64,000 bases of DNA. Source: Paenibacillus_V sp046244365. GTDB taxonomy: Bacteria > Bacillota > Bacilli > Paenibacillales > NBRC-103111. The notes under the pieces were generated by a model. That model was not told the origin of the DNA and did not search any database. It saw only the letters and a list, made by a program, of their open reading frames with translations. Position 1 is the first letter of the stretch. Each line of letters begins with the position of its first letter. Shown piece by piece: positions 54,962 to 62,206 of this stretch. The stretch spans positions 7,502,001-7,566,000 of the forward strand of contig NZ_CP176395.1 of the NCBI RefSeq assembly GCF_046244365.1. The letters are read 5' to 3'. The position numbers were made by a program, and so were the translations under genes.

Positions 54962-55570
54962 TTAGGAGATTGCCCATCGAACGGGCCGTTTGGTATGCCG
55001 GTTGGCATAAGCGGATGCCGCGTACGAATCCGGTTTAACCCGCGGCGCATAGACGCCCATGGCGCTGACGCGGTCCACCATTTCTTGTACGTATAGCGAC
55101 GTCTTGTTGACGATCGGCTGCGTGCCGGCGTCGATGTCGATAAACAATTCCAGCGATGCCCCCTGATAGACGTAAGGAAGCAGCAGCTCCTCCATCCTCT
55201 TCACCCCGTCGTCGGCAAAATGGCAGGCGACTTCCTCGGACAGCGACGTTTCGAGCGCAAGCTTTTCCTTGACGGAGGTCAGCTCGCGCGGTACCACGAC
55301 TTGGCGGTAGCAGGCCCAAGCGCCTTTGCCGAGACGGCGAATGATAAGCCCCGTCACAAATTTGGTATGCCCGCGGTGCACCTGGCTGTCGGTTCCAATC
55401 GCAAAGTGGTAGCAGCTCCTAGGATCCTGCCCGATAAACCGCTGAATGCGCTGATGCACATCGTCCATCGACAGCTTGCTTTCCGTCACGTTCTGGAAGA
55501 TCATTTCGGTTGGCATGGAGAATCGTTTCGTTATCGTCATCATCATCACCCGTACAATGTACGCTTGCAT
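54962..55570 (-). CDS. ykuK: YkuK-like ribonuclease H-fold protein (DUF458)
   Basis: Up to 202 aa; the start is uncertain because no strong ribosome binding site is seen (ATG 55570 or internal ATGs within the first 20 codons). Signatures: FAIGTDSQVHRGHTKFVTGLIIRR, LEIFIDIDAG-like LELFIDIDAGTQPIVN, and the C-terminal KPDSYAASAYANRHTK. The fold is RNase H-like; function in Bacillus is unclear. It lies directly downstream of the tRNA-like cluster on the same strand. Confidence 0.82.
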   Translation of the reverse strand: MQAYIVRVMMMTITKRFSMPTEMIFQNVTESKLSMDDVHQRIQRFIGQDPRSCYHFAIGTDSQVHRGHTKFVTGLIIRRLGKGAWACYRQVVVPRELTSVKEKLALETSLSEEVACHFADDGVKRMEELLLPYVYQGASLELFIDIDAGTQPIVNKTSLYVQEMVDRVSAMGVYAPRVKPDSYAASAYANRHTKRPVRWAIS

Positions 55571-55592
55571 CCTTTCCGTTATGTACTCTTAT

Positions 55593-55669
55593 TGGTGGAG
55601 CCGGCGGGACTCGAACCCGCAATTCCGATCCAGACAAACCGGCGAGAATTCCCGTTTCTCTGCAGCTCC
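55593..55669 (-). tRNA. tRNA-like gene with GUC-like anticodon and an apparently 8-nt anticodon loop
   Basis: 77 nt including encoded CCA. Acceptor GGAGCTG/CGGCTCC (7 bp, one wobble), D-arm GAGA/TCTC, perfect T-arm GCGGG-TTCGAGT-CCCGC. The anticodon arm pairs only as CCGGT/ATCGG, leaving an 8-base loop TTGTCTGG; a standard 7-base loop would break the stem. Position 8 is C instead of the near-universal U. Either an unusual functional tRNA or a decaying gene. Confidence 0.55.
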
Positions 55670-55677
55670 TTATTGAT

Positions 55678-55751
55678 TGGCAGGGGAAGATGGAATCGAA
55701 CCACCGCTCGCGGAATCAAAATCCGCTGCCTTGCCGCTTGGCTATTCCCCT
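55678..55751 (-). tRNA. tRNA-Gln (TTG), divergent sequence
   Basis: 74 nt with encoded CCA. Acceptor AGGGGAA/TTCCCCT, D-arm AGCC...GGC, anticodon stem GCGGA/TCCGC with loop TTTTGAT (anticodon TTG), T-arm GGTGG-TTCGATT-CCATC. It folds well but differs from the usual Bacillota tRNA-Gln acceptor (TGGGCTA). It is 8 nt from the preceding tRNA-like gene and far from any rRNA operon. Confidence 0.75.
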
Positions 55752-55838
55752 ATGGTCGGATAGGAACGGGTACGGCCCATTGGTCTGCCGGCCGCCGAAC
55801 AGCAGCAGCCTCTATGACATCGCCTATCCATAATAAAA

Positions 55839-55910
55839 TTGGGGAGAATAACGGGACTCGAACCCGAACTTGGCCCCAAAAAGTGACGCGCTGCTCCGAA
55901 GCCTATTCCG
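55839..55910 (-). tRNA. tRNA-like 3' half (T-arm, acceptor and CCA), degenerate
   Basis: CGGGTTCGAGTCCCG T-arm followed by TATTCTCCCCA, which looks like an acceptor 3' strand, discriminator and CCA. A partial 5' match (GGAATA) exists near 55905, but D and anticodon arms do not fold convincingly. The amino-acid identity cannot be read. Confidence 0.35.
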
Positions 55911-55960
55911 GGTACTTTCCGGGGACCCCTCCAAACCGCCGACTCACAATCGGAATAACG

Positions 55961-56029
55961 AAAAAGCCGCCTGTCACGCGCTTTTCCACGCCACAAGGGC
56001 ATAAGAAAAGCCGCCGTGATTCGGCAGCC
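55961..56029 (-). ncRNA. Structured element A (double-terminator-like)
   Basis: On the minus strand a GGCTGCC arm can pair with a near GGCGGC followed by TTTTCTT or with a distal GGCGGC followed by TTTTT. The same layout occurs in elements B and C. Lies between sORF1 and the tRNA-like genes. Confidence 0.45.
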
Positions 56030-56070
56030 GTTGTGATCCGTATTCCTTCCGGCACCTTCCAAAAGGTGCG

Positions 56071-56208
56071 TCAGGTCAGCCCCTCTTCCGGATGAAGAGG
56101 GTTTCGGGATCGCCAAAGACTACCGGAAACCAGTGAAATTTCCTGTTCCAAAGTAAACGCATGAATACTCTCATTGCAATGGTTGCGATGATTGATCGGT
56201 GCTTTCAT
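56071..56208 (-). CDS. sORF1, 45-aa peptide of unknown function
   Basis: ATG at 56208 has AAAGGAG nine bases upstream. The peptide starts MKAPINHRNHCNES and ends NPLHPEEGLT; no signal or membrane segment. It has the same length (45 aa) as sORF2, and both are followed by the same type of structured element. Too short for the ORF cut-off. Confidence 0.5.
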   Translation of the reverse strand: MKAPINHRNHCNESIHAFTLEQEISLVSGSLWRSRNPLHPEEGLT

Positions 56209-56243
56209 TGTACTCTTCTCCTTTCGAACTCATCATGGGCAAT

Positions 56244-56313
56244 AAAAAAACTGCGTTCCACGCCTTTCTCCCCACCCTCCCCGGGCAAAGAAAAAGACTG
56301 CGGATTCGCAGCC
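56244..56313 (-). ncRNA. Structured element B (double-terminator-like)
   Basis: Hairpin CTGCG-AATC-CGCAG followed by TCTTTTTCTTT, then a G-rich middle and a second CGCAG followed by T7. The 5' arm can pair with either CGCAG, giving two mutually exclusive terminators. Confidence 0.55.
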
Positions 56314-56333
56314 TCGCATACCGAAAACATGCA

Positions 56334-56471
56334 CTACGAGCAGCCTGAACGCTTCAGGCGCCGTATCGGTACGGGATAGCTACGTGTGACGCGAACGTCA
56401 TTATCGGAAACCGGAAGAAAGCGAATCTCCATCGCAAATTGCCGCTGCTCATGCTGTGTATGGTTTGTCAT
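56334..56471 (-). CDS. sORF2, 45-aa basic peptide of unknown function
   Basis: ATG at 56471 follows GAAGGAGGG, and a promoter lies about 45 bp upstream. The peptide starts MTNHTQHEQRQFAMEI and ends in a basic IRRLKRSGCS tail. No homologue recognised. Good start, promoter and downstream terminator-like element support expression. Confidence 0.55.
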   Translation of the reverse strand: MTNHTQHEQRQFAMEIRFLPVSDNDVRVTRSYPVPIRRLKRSGCS

Positions 56472-56515
56472 GTCCGTTCCCTCCTTCGCGTCATATCGTT
56501 CATCAACTTGCAAGC

Positions 56516-56545
56516 ATCGTAACATGCTTCCCAAACCGCCGTCAA
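56516..56545 (-). promoter_or_regulatory. Promoter upstream of sORF2
   Basis: Minus strand TTGACG (56540-56545), 18-bp spacer, TACGAT (56516-56521). Would transcribe sORF2, element B, sORF1, element A and the tRNA-like genes. Confidence 0.5.
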
Positions 56546-56604
56546 CCATTATTTTATAATTATAGTTTAATATACCTAAAATACCTTTTAAAGGGTTTCT
56601 ATGC

Positions 56605-56676
56605 AAAAGAAAAACGGCCGCTTACAGCCCTCCCCCTCGCCCGTAAGCAAAAGAAAAGACTGCCTCATCAGCAGCC
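56605..56676 (-). ncRNA. Structured element C (double-terminator-like)
   Basis: GGCTGC pairs with a near GCAGTC followed by TTTTCTTTT or with a distal GCGGCC followed by GTTTTT; an inner stem GCTTAC/GTAAGC holds a G-rich loop. Same architecture as A and B. Confidence 0.5.
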
Positions 56677-56718
56677 GTTTACGCGAATATACAGGTACCG
56701 CGAGAGTCCCCGCATCCC

Positions 56719-56835
56719 TTATCCGAATGGCAGCCGATGGCGTATTCGATTATGCTCCAAGCCGAAAAAACGGGTTCCCTGTTCCGGTTTCCGTTCAAGC
56801 TCCATGTGATGAAGTAGATCAACGCGAATCGCCAT
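56719..56835 (-). CDS. sORF3, 38-aa basic peptide candidate
   Basis: ATG at 56835, preceded by GGAAAGG at a longer distance and GGCAGG nearby, so the start signal is weaker. The peptide starts MAIRVDLLHHMELERKPEQG and is strongly basic. It occupies the place before element C that sORF2 and sORF1 occupy before B and A. Confidence 0.35.
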   Translation of the reverse strand: MAIRVDLLHHMELERKPEQGTRFFGLEHNRIRHRLPFG

Positions 56836-56943
56836 CCTGCCGCACATCCTTTCCGTTCAAAATGAATGTTATCAGAATAAAGGCCGTACTTGGCAGTTGT
56901 CAAGGAAAAAATGGCTATACCCGTTTTCCCGGCTGTCCGGCCG

Positions 56944-56972
56944 TTGTTATTTGCCAAAGCCCATTTTACAAT
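56944..56972 (+). promoter_or_regulatory. Promoter of the S4-domain gene leader
   Basis: TTGTTA (56944-56949), 17-bp spacer, TACAAT (56967-56972). Start of transcription near 56980 would give a leader of about 250 nt. Confidence 0.6.
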
Positions 56973-56994
56973 GGGTAAAGGAGATATTCAGAAC

Positions 56995-57227
56995 GGAGGA
57001 GTACGCCCGTATGCCAACAACTTTGTAATGGTGTGACAAAGAGATAGCGCATATTTCGTGATTTCGGTCACGGGATTCGTGCGCCCTTTTTACCCATTAC
57101 AAAGGAACGCAAGGTGGCATGTCGTGCCCACTGCGGAGCAGCCTTTTTTGGGGTTGCTCCTTTTTTTGGTTCAGCAGCTGAATATCTCCGCTCTTTGCGT
57201 TCCTTTGCTCACCGAGGAGTGAAGGAA
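56995..57227 (+). promoter_or_regulatory. Attenuator-like 5' leader of the S4-domain gene
   Basis: Contains a GGAGGA site and a mini-ORF (ATG 57011 to TAA 57028, peptide MPTTL), a perfect 11-bp stem (57021-57031 with 57094-57104) enclosing GCGCA/TGCGC and CGTGA/TCACG stems, an intrinsic terminator (57135-57167), and a 13-bp perfect helix (57100-57112 with 57195-57207) that shares CAAAG with the first stem. The two helices exclude each other, the usual mark of a switch. The mini-ORF ends inside the first stem. Confidence 0.6.
57135..57167 (+). terminator. Intrinsic terminator inside the S4 leader
   Basis: GGAGCAGCC/GGTTGCTCC (9 bp, one wobble) followed by T7, 61 bp upstream of the S4 start codon, so read-through must be regulated. 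Confidence 0.8.
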
Positions 57228-57779
57228 ATGAACCGCCTGCAGCTGAATTGGCGCATATGCGAGAACCTGGAACAAACCGTTCGGCGATACTGCAGCAATT
57301 GCGGCAGGATCGTGCCGTTTGAAGACACCTTGCGGCGCAGACACAACGCGAACGGCAAAAACATTCACCGCTACGCCATCTACAAATGCGTAAATAACCA
57401 TACCTGGAATCAAAAGCTGGAAGCCTACAAAGCAGGCGAACGGGAATCCGTCATTCTGGAGGAAAAAGACTCGCCGTACGCAAGCGCCCATTCGCTCTCG
57501 CTTTCGGAGCTGAAGCAGGCGAACATCGGGATGGTGGAAATCCGGTTAGACGCCGTGGAAGGCGTTAGCCGGCTCGATAAAATGCTATCCGAACGTATCG
57601 AAGACGTCAGCCGAAGCCAGATCGCCAAATGGATTGCGGAAGGAACCGTATTGATCGACGGTGCGCCGGCTTCTCCGAATGCAAGGATTCGAACGGGACA
57701 GATCGTTTCCTGGCATGTGCCATGCCGTATACGGTCCGAAGCGCAACAATCCGGCTCTTCTATTCAACCGAAAGGATGA
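57228..57779 (+). CDS. Zinc-ribbon plus S4 RNA-binding domain protein
   Basis: A 183-aa protein from an ATG after GAGGAG. The N-terminal part (residues 15-65) has RRYCSNCGR and a later YKCVNNHTWNQ, a CxxC...C-H type zinc-ribbon. The C-terminal S4 domain (about 108-170) reads SRLDKMLSERIEDVSRSQIAKWIAEGTVLIDG then ARIRTGQIVSW, as in Hsp15, RluD and TyrRS. It should bind structured RNA such as tRNA or rRNA. Divergent from the tRNA-like/sORF array; overlaps or abuts the APH-fold gene. Confidence 0.82.
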   Translation: MNRLQLNWRICENLEQTVRRYCSNCGRIVPFEDTLRRRHNANGKNIHRYAIYKCVNNHTWNQKLEAYKAGERESVILEEKDSPYASAHSLSLSELKQANIGMVEIRLDAVEGVSRLDKMLSERIEDVSRSQIAKWIAEGTVLIDGAPASPNARIRTGQIVSWHVPCRIRSEAQQSGSSIQPKG

Positions 57780-57824
57780 TGAACCCTGGAATCGTTAACA
57801 AAACTAATTGCCGAAAATTGGGAG

Positions 57825-58718
57825 ATGGAACTTGCCGGACATCCGGCCCCGGTTCACGGAGGATCGAACCGCGTGTATGCATGCACGGCAAGCAACGGAC
57901 AGCATTACTATCTCAAGCGCAAAAGCGACAAGGGAAAGATCGAACAGGAAATCGTCATTCATCATGCGTTGTCACGGAGAGGCCTTTACGCCTCGCATCC
58001 CGCGGCCACAGTCGCCGGCAAACCTTACGCCCGGCACGAAAACGACTTGTTCTGCTTGTATGAACCGGTCGAGGGTCGCGTCGTTTCCGTCTTCGATGAG
58101 ACCGTCGCCTTTCAGTACGGCAAGGCGATCGCCCTGCTCCACCTGGGTTTATCCGAAATTCCGCAAAGCGGACTTTTTAGCACGATGAATATCGAAAAGC
58201 AGATGGAGGAGTGGGCGATACCCGCCGTCGAAGCGGCACTCGATTCGTCCAGACAAGCGGCGTTCAATTCGCTGGCGTGGGAGCTGCGTTTGCATGGTTT
58301 GGATCGGCTTGACGCGCTTCCGACCCAACTGATCCATCGCGATCCGAATCCGACGAACTTGCTGCTCCGCGAAGATGGAAGCGTCGGTTACCTCGACTTC
58401 GAGATCGCAACCTTCGGATTGCGTATTTTCGATATCGCATACTGCTCCACAGGAATGCTGATGAGCGGTTATCGCGATGAAGCCTTCCGATCGACGTGGA
58501 CGGGACTGCTGCGCGGGGTGCTCGACGGCTATCAAAGCGAATGCAAGCTGGAGCGGCAGGAGCTGGAGTGCCTGTTCGATACGATCGTCGCCATTCAATT
58601 GATTTTCGGCGCGTACTTTATCGGTACGAGTAAGGAGCTGTCGGAGCTCAATATCTCGGCGCTGTTCTGGATCGTTTCGAGGAAACAGGACATTTTGTCC
58701 GCGGCCGGCTGCTTCTAG
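57825..58718 (+). CDS. Aminoglycoside phosphotransferase (APH)-fold kinase
   Basis: 297 aa from the ATG; a CTG at 57786 in frame, 9 bases after AAAGGA, may be the true start and adds 13 residues. Kinase marks: GGSNRVYACTASNGQHYYLKR (ATP loop and Lys), catalytic loop LIHRDPNPTNLLL and metal Asp in GYLDFEIATFG. Length fits CotS/HomoserineK/APH-type small-molecule kinases. Substrate unknown. Co-transcribed with the S4 gene behind a leader-type attenuator; resistance to a translation inhibitor is a possible but unproved theme. Confidence 0.85.
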   Translation: MELAGHPAPVHGGSNRVYACTASNGQHYYLKRKSDKGKIEQEIVIHHALSRRGLYASHPAATVAGKPYARHENDLFCLYEPVEGRVVSVFDETVAFQYGKAIALLHLGLSEIPQSGLFSTMNIEKQMEEWAIPAVEAALDSSRQAAFNSLAWELRLHGLDRLDALPTQLIHRDPNPTNLLLREDGSVGYLDFEIATFGLRIFDIAYCSTGMLMSGYRDEAFRSTWTGLLRGVLDGYQSECKLERQELECLFDTIVAIQLIFGAYFIGTSKELSELNISALFWIVSRKQDILSAAGCF

Positions 58719-58746
58719 CAAAGAGATAACATGCGATAACGATTAA

Positions 58747-58787
58747 AGAGCCCCTAAGCTAGGCCGTGATTGGCTACCGGGGGCTTT
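58747..58787 (+). terminator. Intrinsic terminator of the S4/kinase operon
   Basis: AGCCCC...GGGGGCT stem followed by TTTTT after the kinase stop. Confidence 0.75.
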
Positions 58788-58799
58788 TTCTCCCTCCAT

Positions 58800-58945
58800 C
58801 GATCATAGAGGATTTTCAGGGCGTTATACGCTGCCAGAAAGAGAACTTATGACATTTAGCGGACTTTGGAGGCCTTATTCAAGCCGGTTCCGAGTGCAAT
58901 CAGCCTGAATCGATGGGATAACGCCTTGTAAATCCGCTATATTTT
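58800..58945. repeat. Dispersed elements, two direct and one inverted
   Basis: Direct copies at 58805-58827 and 58857-58879 and an inverted copy at 58917-58940 of the GGATTTTC-AGGCG-TTAT element. The rest of the gap to 59127 holds a CACTT/AAGTG hairpin (59030-59046) and nothing coding. Confidence 0.7.
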
Positions 58946-59127
58946 AATCCCAGGGGGTGCGCAGGACAATAACGACGCGAGAGTCCGTTATTTCCAGCTT
59001 CTGCATATGCGAAACACAGAGAGCCATTTTCACACTTCTGAAAAGTGTAACAAGAAAGAGCCGTTTCCCGCTTCTACGATGAGCCACAAGAACAACCTGC
59101 AGGCTGTCCCCCTCGCCGGCGCCAACT

Positions 59128-59167
59128 AAAAAGCTGAACCTGACGACAACGTCATGTTCAGCTTTTT
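59128..59167. terminator. Intrinsic terminator
   Basis: AAAAAGCTGAACCTGACG/CGTCATGTTCAGCTTTTT near-perfect stem at the end of the small acidic protein gene. Confidence 0.9.
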
Positions 59168-59171
59168 GATG

Positions 59172-59432
59172 TTATAGCTTGCTTTTGACCGCGTCTACGA
59201 AGAAATCGAACAGCTCGTCGTCCTCTTCCAGCGCTTCCTCTACGGCTAGAATATCCTCTTCCGCCCCCGAAGCCTCCGTAAAGATCAGACTGTAGCTCCA
59301 ATCGTTTCCTTTTTTGCTTTGCAGCGTAAGCTCGTAAGGCGTCTTATGCCCCGTTACTTCAAAAAGGACGCTTCCTACGTACCCGTTCTCATCGTCGCGC
59401 GTCGCGCGGACTTCTTTAATGTTTACTTCCAT
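59172..59432 (-). CDS. Small acidic protein of unknown function
   Basis: 86 aa from the ATG at 59432 (AGGTGAT site). An N-terminal beta-rich half (MEVNIKEVRATRDDENGYVGSVLFEV) and a very acidic C-terminal helix (EEALEEDDELFDFFVDAVK). Looks like a conserved Bacillota hypothetical, but I cannot name a family. Monocistronic. Confidence 0.65.
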   Translation of the reverse strand: MEVNIKEVRATRDDENGYVGSVLFEVTGHKTPYELTLQSKKGNDWSYSLIFTEASGAEEDILAVEEALEEDDELFDFFVDAVKSKL

Positions 59433-59630
59433 TCTTATCACCTGTTTTCCATAGTGTCCTATTGATTATGCGTTCAGTATACCACGGAAACGATTACGCT
59501 CAAATCTTGGAATCCCCGAAAACCCTATACGCTTACTATATTTTAGTCCCTACTATTTTTGATATTAACGGTGGATTGCTGTAAAATGGAAAAGTATGAT
59601 TCCCTATAAAACGTTAGGAGAGTGAGCCAC

Positions 59631-60107
59631 ATGTCCCAAACGACAATCAAAACGGCTATTACCGTGCGCCAAATGGTTATCCGTCTAATCGACGCGATTC
59701 CCGAAGAACTGTTCGATGTGCAGCCTGCCGCCTTTAACAACACCATCAGATGGAATCTCGGCCACATCGTGACCTGCCTCGACGGCTTGCTTTCCAAGGG
59801 TCTTCCTTTCAACTCCGAGCTGCCGGAAAGCTATCCCGCCCTGTTCGGCACCAAAACCAGGCCGTCCGAATGGACCGTTACGCCTCCGTCCAAAGAGGAG
59901 CTGGTGCAATATTTGAACCGGCAGGTTGCCGGACTTTCCGCCGTTTCGCCAAGCGCTTTGGAAGAAAAACTGCAGACTCCGATCAACTTGGGGCCGATTA
60001 CGTTCGAGACGGCCGGCGAGCTGTTCGCCTTCACGACGATCCATGAAACGATGCACTCCAGCGCCATTTCCGCTTTGCTGAGAGTAATTAAGCACGAGCA
60101 AGCCTAA
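59631..60107 (+). CDS. DinB/YfiT-like four-helix-bundle protein
   Basis: A 158-aa protein. The metal-site histidines lie in IRWNLGHIVTCLDGL near residue 45 and TIHETMHSSAISALLRV near 140, matching the DinB_2 three-His arrangement. ATG 59631 lies 9 bases after GGAGA. Family members are thiol transferases or damage-inducible proteins. Confidence 0.85.
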   Translation: MSQTTIKTAITVRQMVIRLIDAIPEELFDVQPAAFNNTIRWNLGHIVTCLDGLLSKGLPFNSELPESYPALFGTKTRPSEWTVTPPSKEELVQYLNRQVAGLSAVSPSALEEKLQTPINLGPITFETAGELFAFTTIHETMHSSAISALLRVIKHEQA

Positions 60108-60148
60108 GCAAGAAAGCACGGCATGATCCCGATTATCCGCTAATGAAG

Positions 60149-60188
60149 CCGCCATCTCCACCTCACAGTGGTTTTGGCGGTTTTTTTG
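60149..60188 (+). terminator. Intrinsic terminator of the DinB gene
   Basis: CCGCCA...TGGCGG stem followed by T7. Confidence 0.75.
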
Positions 60189-60276
60189 TCCGGTAAAGCG
60201 TATGCTTCCTAAGAAGCTTTCCTCCTCTGGAAAGCTTGTAGGTACTCACGCAGGCTTTGCCTACGCTCCGCTCCCC

Positions 60277-60330
60277 GCAAAGTAATCGGAATACGCTGCG
60301 GAGAATAGCTTCCCATTTTGGGGGACTCGC
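60277..60330. repeat. Dispersed CCCGCAAAGTAATCGGAATA element, second copy
   Basis: Shares its first 20 bases with the copy at 31160. Lies upstream of the methyltransferase gene. Confidence 0.5.
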
Positions 60331-60418
60331 ATGTCTGGATAATTAATAGGTAAATCATGCCAATGATTAGGTATAATGGACTCATTGCTCATTCCGTCAA
60401 AATGAAAGGGATTTCGAC

Positions 60419-61183
60419 ATGACGACAAAAGTCGAGCTGTTCGATTGCATGCTGAATGTGACGGCGGAGCTCTTTTTCAATCTGGAAAAAGAGTTGTTCT
60501 GGCACGTCTACGCCGATCGTCCCGGCGATCTGCTCGATATCGGCTGCGGCAACGGAGCCTATTTGTCGAAGCTGCATACGCTGTTTCCTTCCATGCAGCT
60601 TACCGGCCTCGAGACGGAGGAGGGGATATTCCGCCGCGCGCTCGCCAAACAAACGCCTGGCATGAAGTTCCGCCATGGAAGCTTTGAGGATCTGCCTGCC
60701 GAAGCCATGTACGACATCGTAGTCGCAAGGCTCGTCATGGCGCATATTCGGGACCGGCGGCAGCTGTACCGCTGGCTGCAAGCGCACACGCATGCCGGAG
60801 CAGCCGTCATCGTTCTGGATGTGGAGGAGGACGAGCTCGACGGGATACGCTTGCCTCCCCTCTTTACGGCCCTTTACCGTTCGTCGCGGAAGGCCATCCG
60901 CAAGCGATCCCTGCTCCGCTTCAAGGATTCGCTTCGGCTGGAGCTCGAAGCGGCCGGATTCCGTCACGACGCGGCGGACACCTATGCCGTACATACCGGC
61001 CAGACAGAAGTAAGAGAACGGTTATACCGCTATATGCGGCTCGTGACCGAATCGCTGCTCGGAACGCCGCTATCCGCGGAGCGCGAATACGAACTGGACG
61101 TTTGGCGGCTCGACCCGAATGCGCATTTGGAGATTCGCATGTTCGGCATGACGTTTACGAAGCAGGAGCTATTATCCGATTAA
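60419..61183 (+). CDS. SAM-dependent methyltransferase of the candidate RiPP cluster
   Basis: A 254-aa class I methyltransferase. SAM motif I is LLDIGCGNGAYLSKL near residue 40, acidic E in LTGLETEEG, motif for the target loop DIVVARLVMAHIRD. ATG follows AAAGGG. The C-terminal third (GMTFTKQELLSD end) is less conserved. It is 20 bp upstream of the isoprenoid-synthase-like gene on the same strand, so they form one operon; it may methylate the terpenoid or the peptide. Confidence 0.82.
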   Translation: MTTKVELFDCMLNVTAELFFNLEKELFWHVYADRPGDLLDIGCGNGAYLSKLHTLFPSMQLTGLETEEGIFRRALAKQTPGMKFRHGSFEDLPAEAMYDIVVARLVMAHIRDRRQLYRWLQAHTHAGAAVIVLDVEEDELDGIRLPPLFTALYRSSRKAIRKRSLLRFKDSLRLELEAAGFRHDAADTYAVHTGQTEVRERLYRYMRLVTESLLGTPLSAEREYELDVWRLDPNAHLEIRMFGMTFTKQELLSD

Positions 61184-61203
61184 GCAGGCAGGTGACGCGC
61201 ACG

Positions 61204-62136
61204 ATGCGCTGGTACGAGGATTTTGAGGGAGATTTGGAAGTGGTTTTCAAGCAGGCCGAAGATAGGGTTGCCCGCTTTCCGGCGCCGCTGAACCGCCGCG
61301 GCCTGGCCTACATGAACGGCTTTAATCCGCTGAGAAAGGGAAGCGCCAAAAACTACATCTGCTACCTGCTGCCTTTCTGGCTAAAGGATACAGCCCCGGT
61401 CACGATTGCCGAATGCCGCGCGCTATCGCTAGCGAACGTGTTCGTGATGCTGCATTTTTTCGTGCAGGACGATTTGATGGACACGCCTCCGAGCGATTGG
61501 AAAGAGCAGCTTGCGCTCGGCGGCTTGCTCCAGCAGGAATATCAGGATCTGTATCGGGAGCTTTTCCCGTCGGCCTCTCCCTTCTGGGCCTATGCCAGGA
61601 ATCTGCTGCACGACTGGGCGCAGAGCGTGGTCTGCGAAAGCGACGACGATCCTTTCCTCCGCGATCCTCTGCGGATCGCCAAGAAAGCGGCGCCGCTGCA
61701 TATGGCGAGCCTCGGCGCGCTCCTGCTTGCCAAGCAGGAGGACAGCATTATCCCTGTTACGGCGTTAGTCGATCGCGTACTCGTCACCCTTCAGATGGCC
61801 GACGATTGGGCCGACTGGCGAGACGACTTGGCGGACGGCAGCTACAACTGCCTGCTGTCCATGATCCGGGCGGAGCGGCAAAGCGGCGTAATGCCTGCCG
61901 TCGACGAGGTTAAATACGCTCTCTACACCGCCGGCGCGCTGACCCGCTATGCGGAACGCGCGTTGGCAAACCGGGAAGCGTTGGCCCAATCGGCCGTGCG
62001 GGTCCCATATGCGGAAGCTTTTCACGAGTCGCTCCTGGGACATTTGCTCCAGGATGCCGCGAATATCGAGGAGAAAAGAAGGAAACTCGCAGCAGGAGGA
62101 TTGCACTATTTTTTGTCGAAAAATGCCAAAAATTAA
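61204..62136 (+). CDS. Class I isoprenoid-synthase-like protein
   Basis: A 310-aa all-helical protein (start ATG 61204, GGCAGGTG site). Two Asp-rich motifs are placed as in class I prenyl-transferring or terpene-cyclising enzymes: HFFVQDDLMDTP (residues about 85-96) and QMADDWADWRDDLADGSYN (about 195-213). Short for a fused enzyme and without known trans-prenyltransferase basic loops. It could cyclise or transfer a prenyl group. The adjacent NHLP precursor suggests peptide prenylation, as ComQ does for ComX, but sequence likeness to ComQ beyond the motifs is not claimed. Confidence 0.7.
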   Translation: MRWYEDFEGDLEVVFKQAEDRVARFPAPLNRRGLAYMNGFNPLRKGSAKNYICYLLPFWLKDTAPVTIAECRALSLANVFVMLHFFVQDDLMDTPPSDWKEQLALGGLLQQEYQDLYRELFPSASPFWAYARNLLHDWAQSVVCESDDDPFLRDPLRIAKKAAPLHMASLGALLLAKQEDSIIPVTALVDRVLVTLQMADDWADWRDDLADGSYNCLLSMIRAERQSGVMPAVDEVKYALYTAGALTRYAERALANREALAQSAVRVPYAEAFHESLLGHLLQDAANIEEKRRKLAAGGLHYFLSKNAKN

Positions 62137-62206
62137 TAGATTTCATGCCTCGTCCATGATATATTGGGAATGGTAAACATAACCAATTCATGGGGAGGTT
62201 CTTTGT

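Noticed and set aside
57094..57167. T-box riboswitch for the S4 gene
   Set aside because: Only AAGGTGGCA faintly resembles the T-box word, the conserved ACCGCG part is missing, and no specifier stem was found; kept as a general attenuator.
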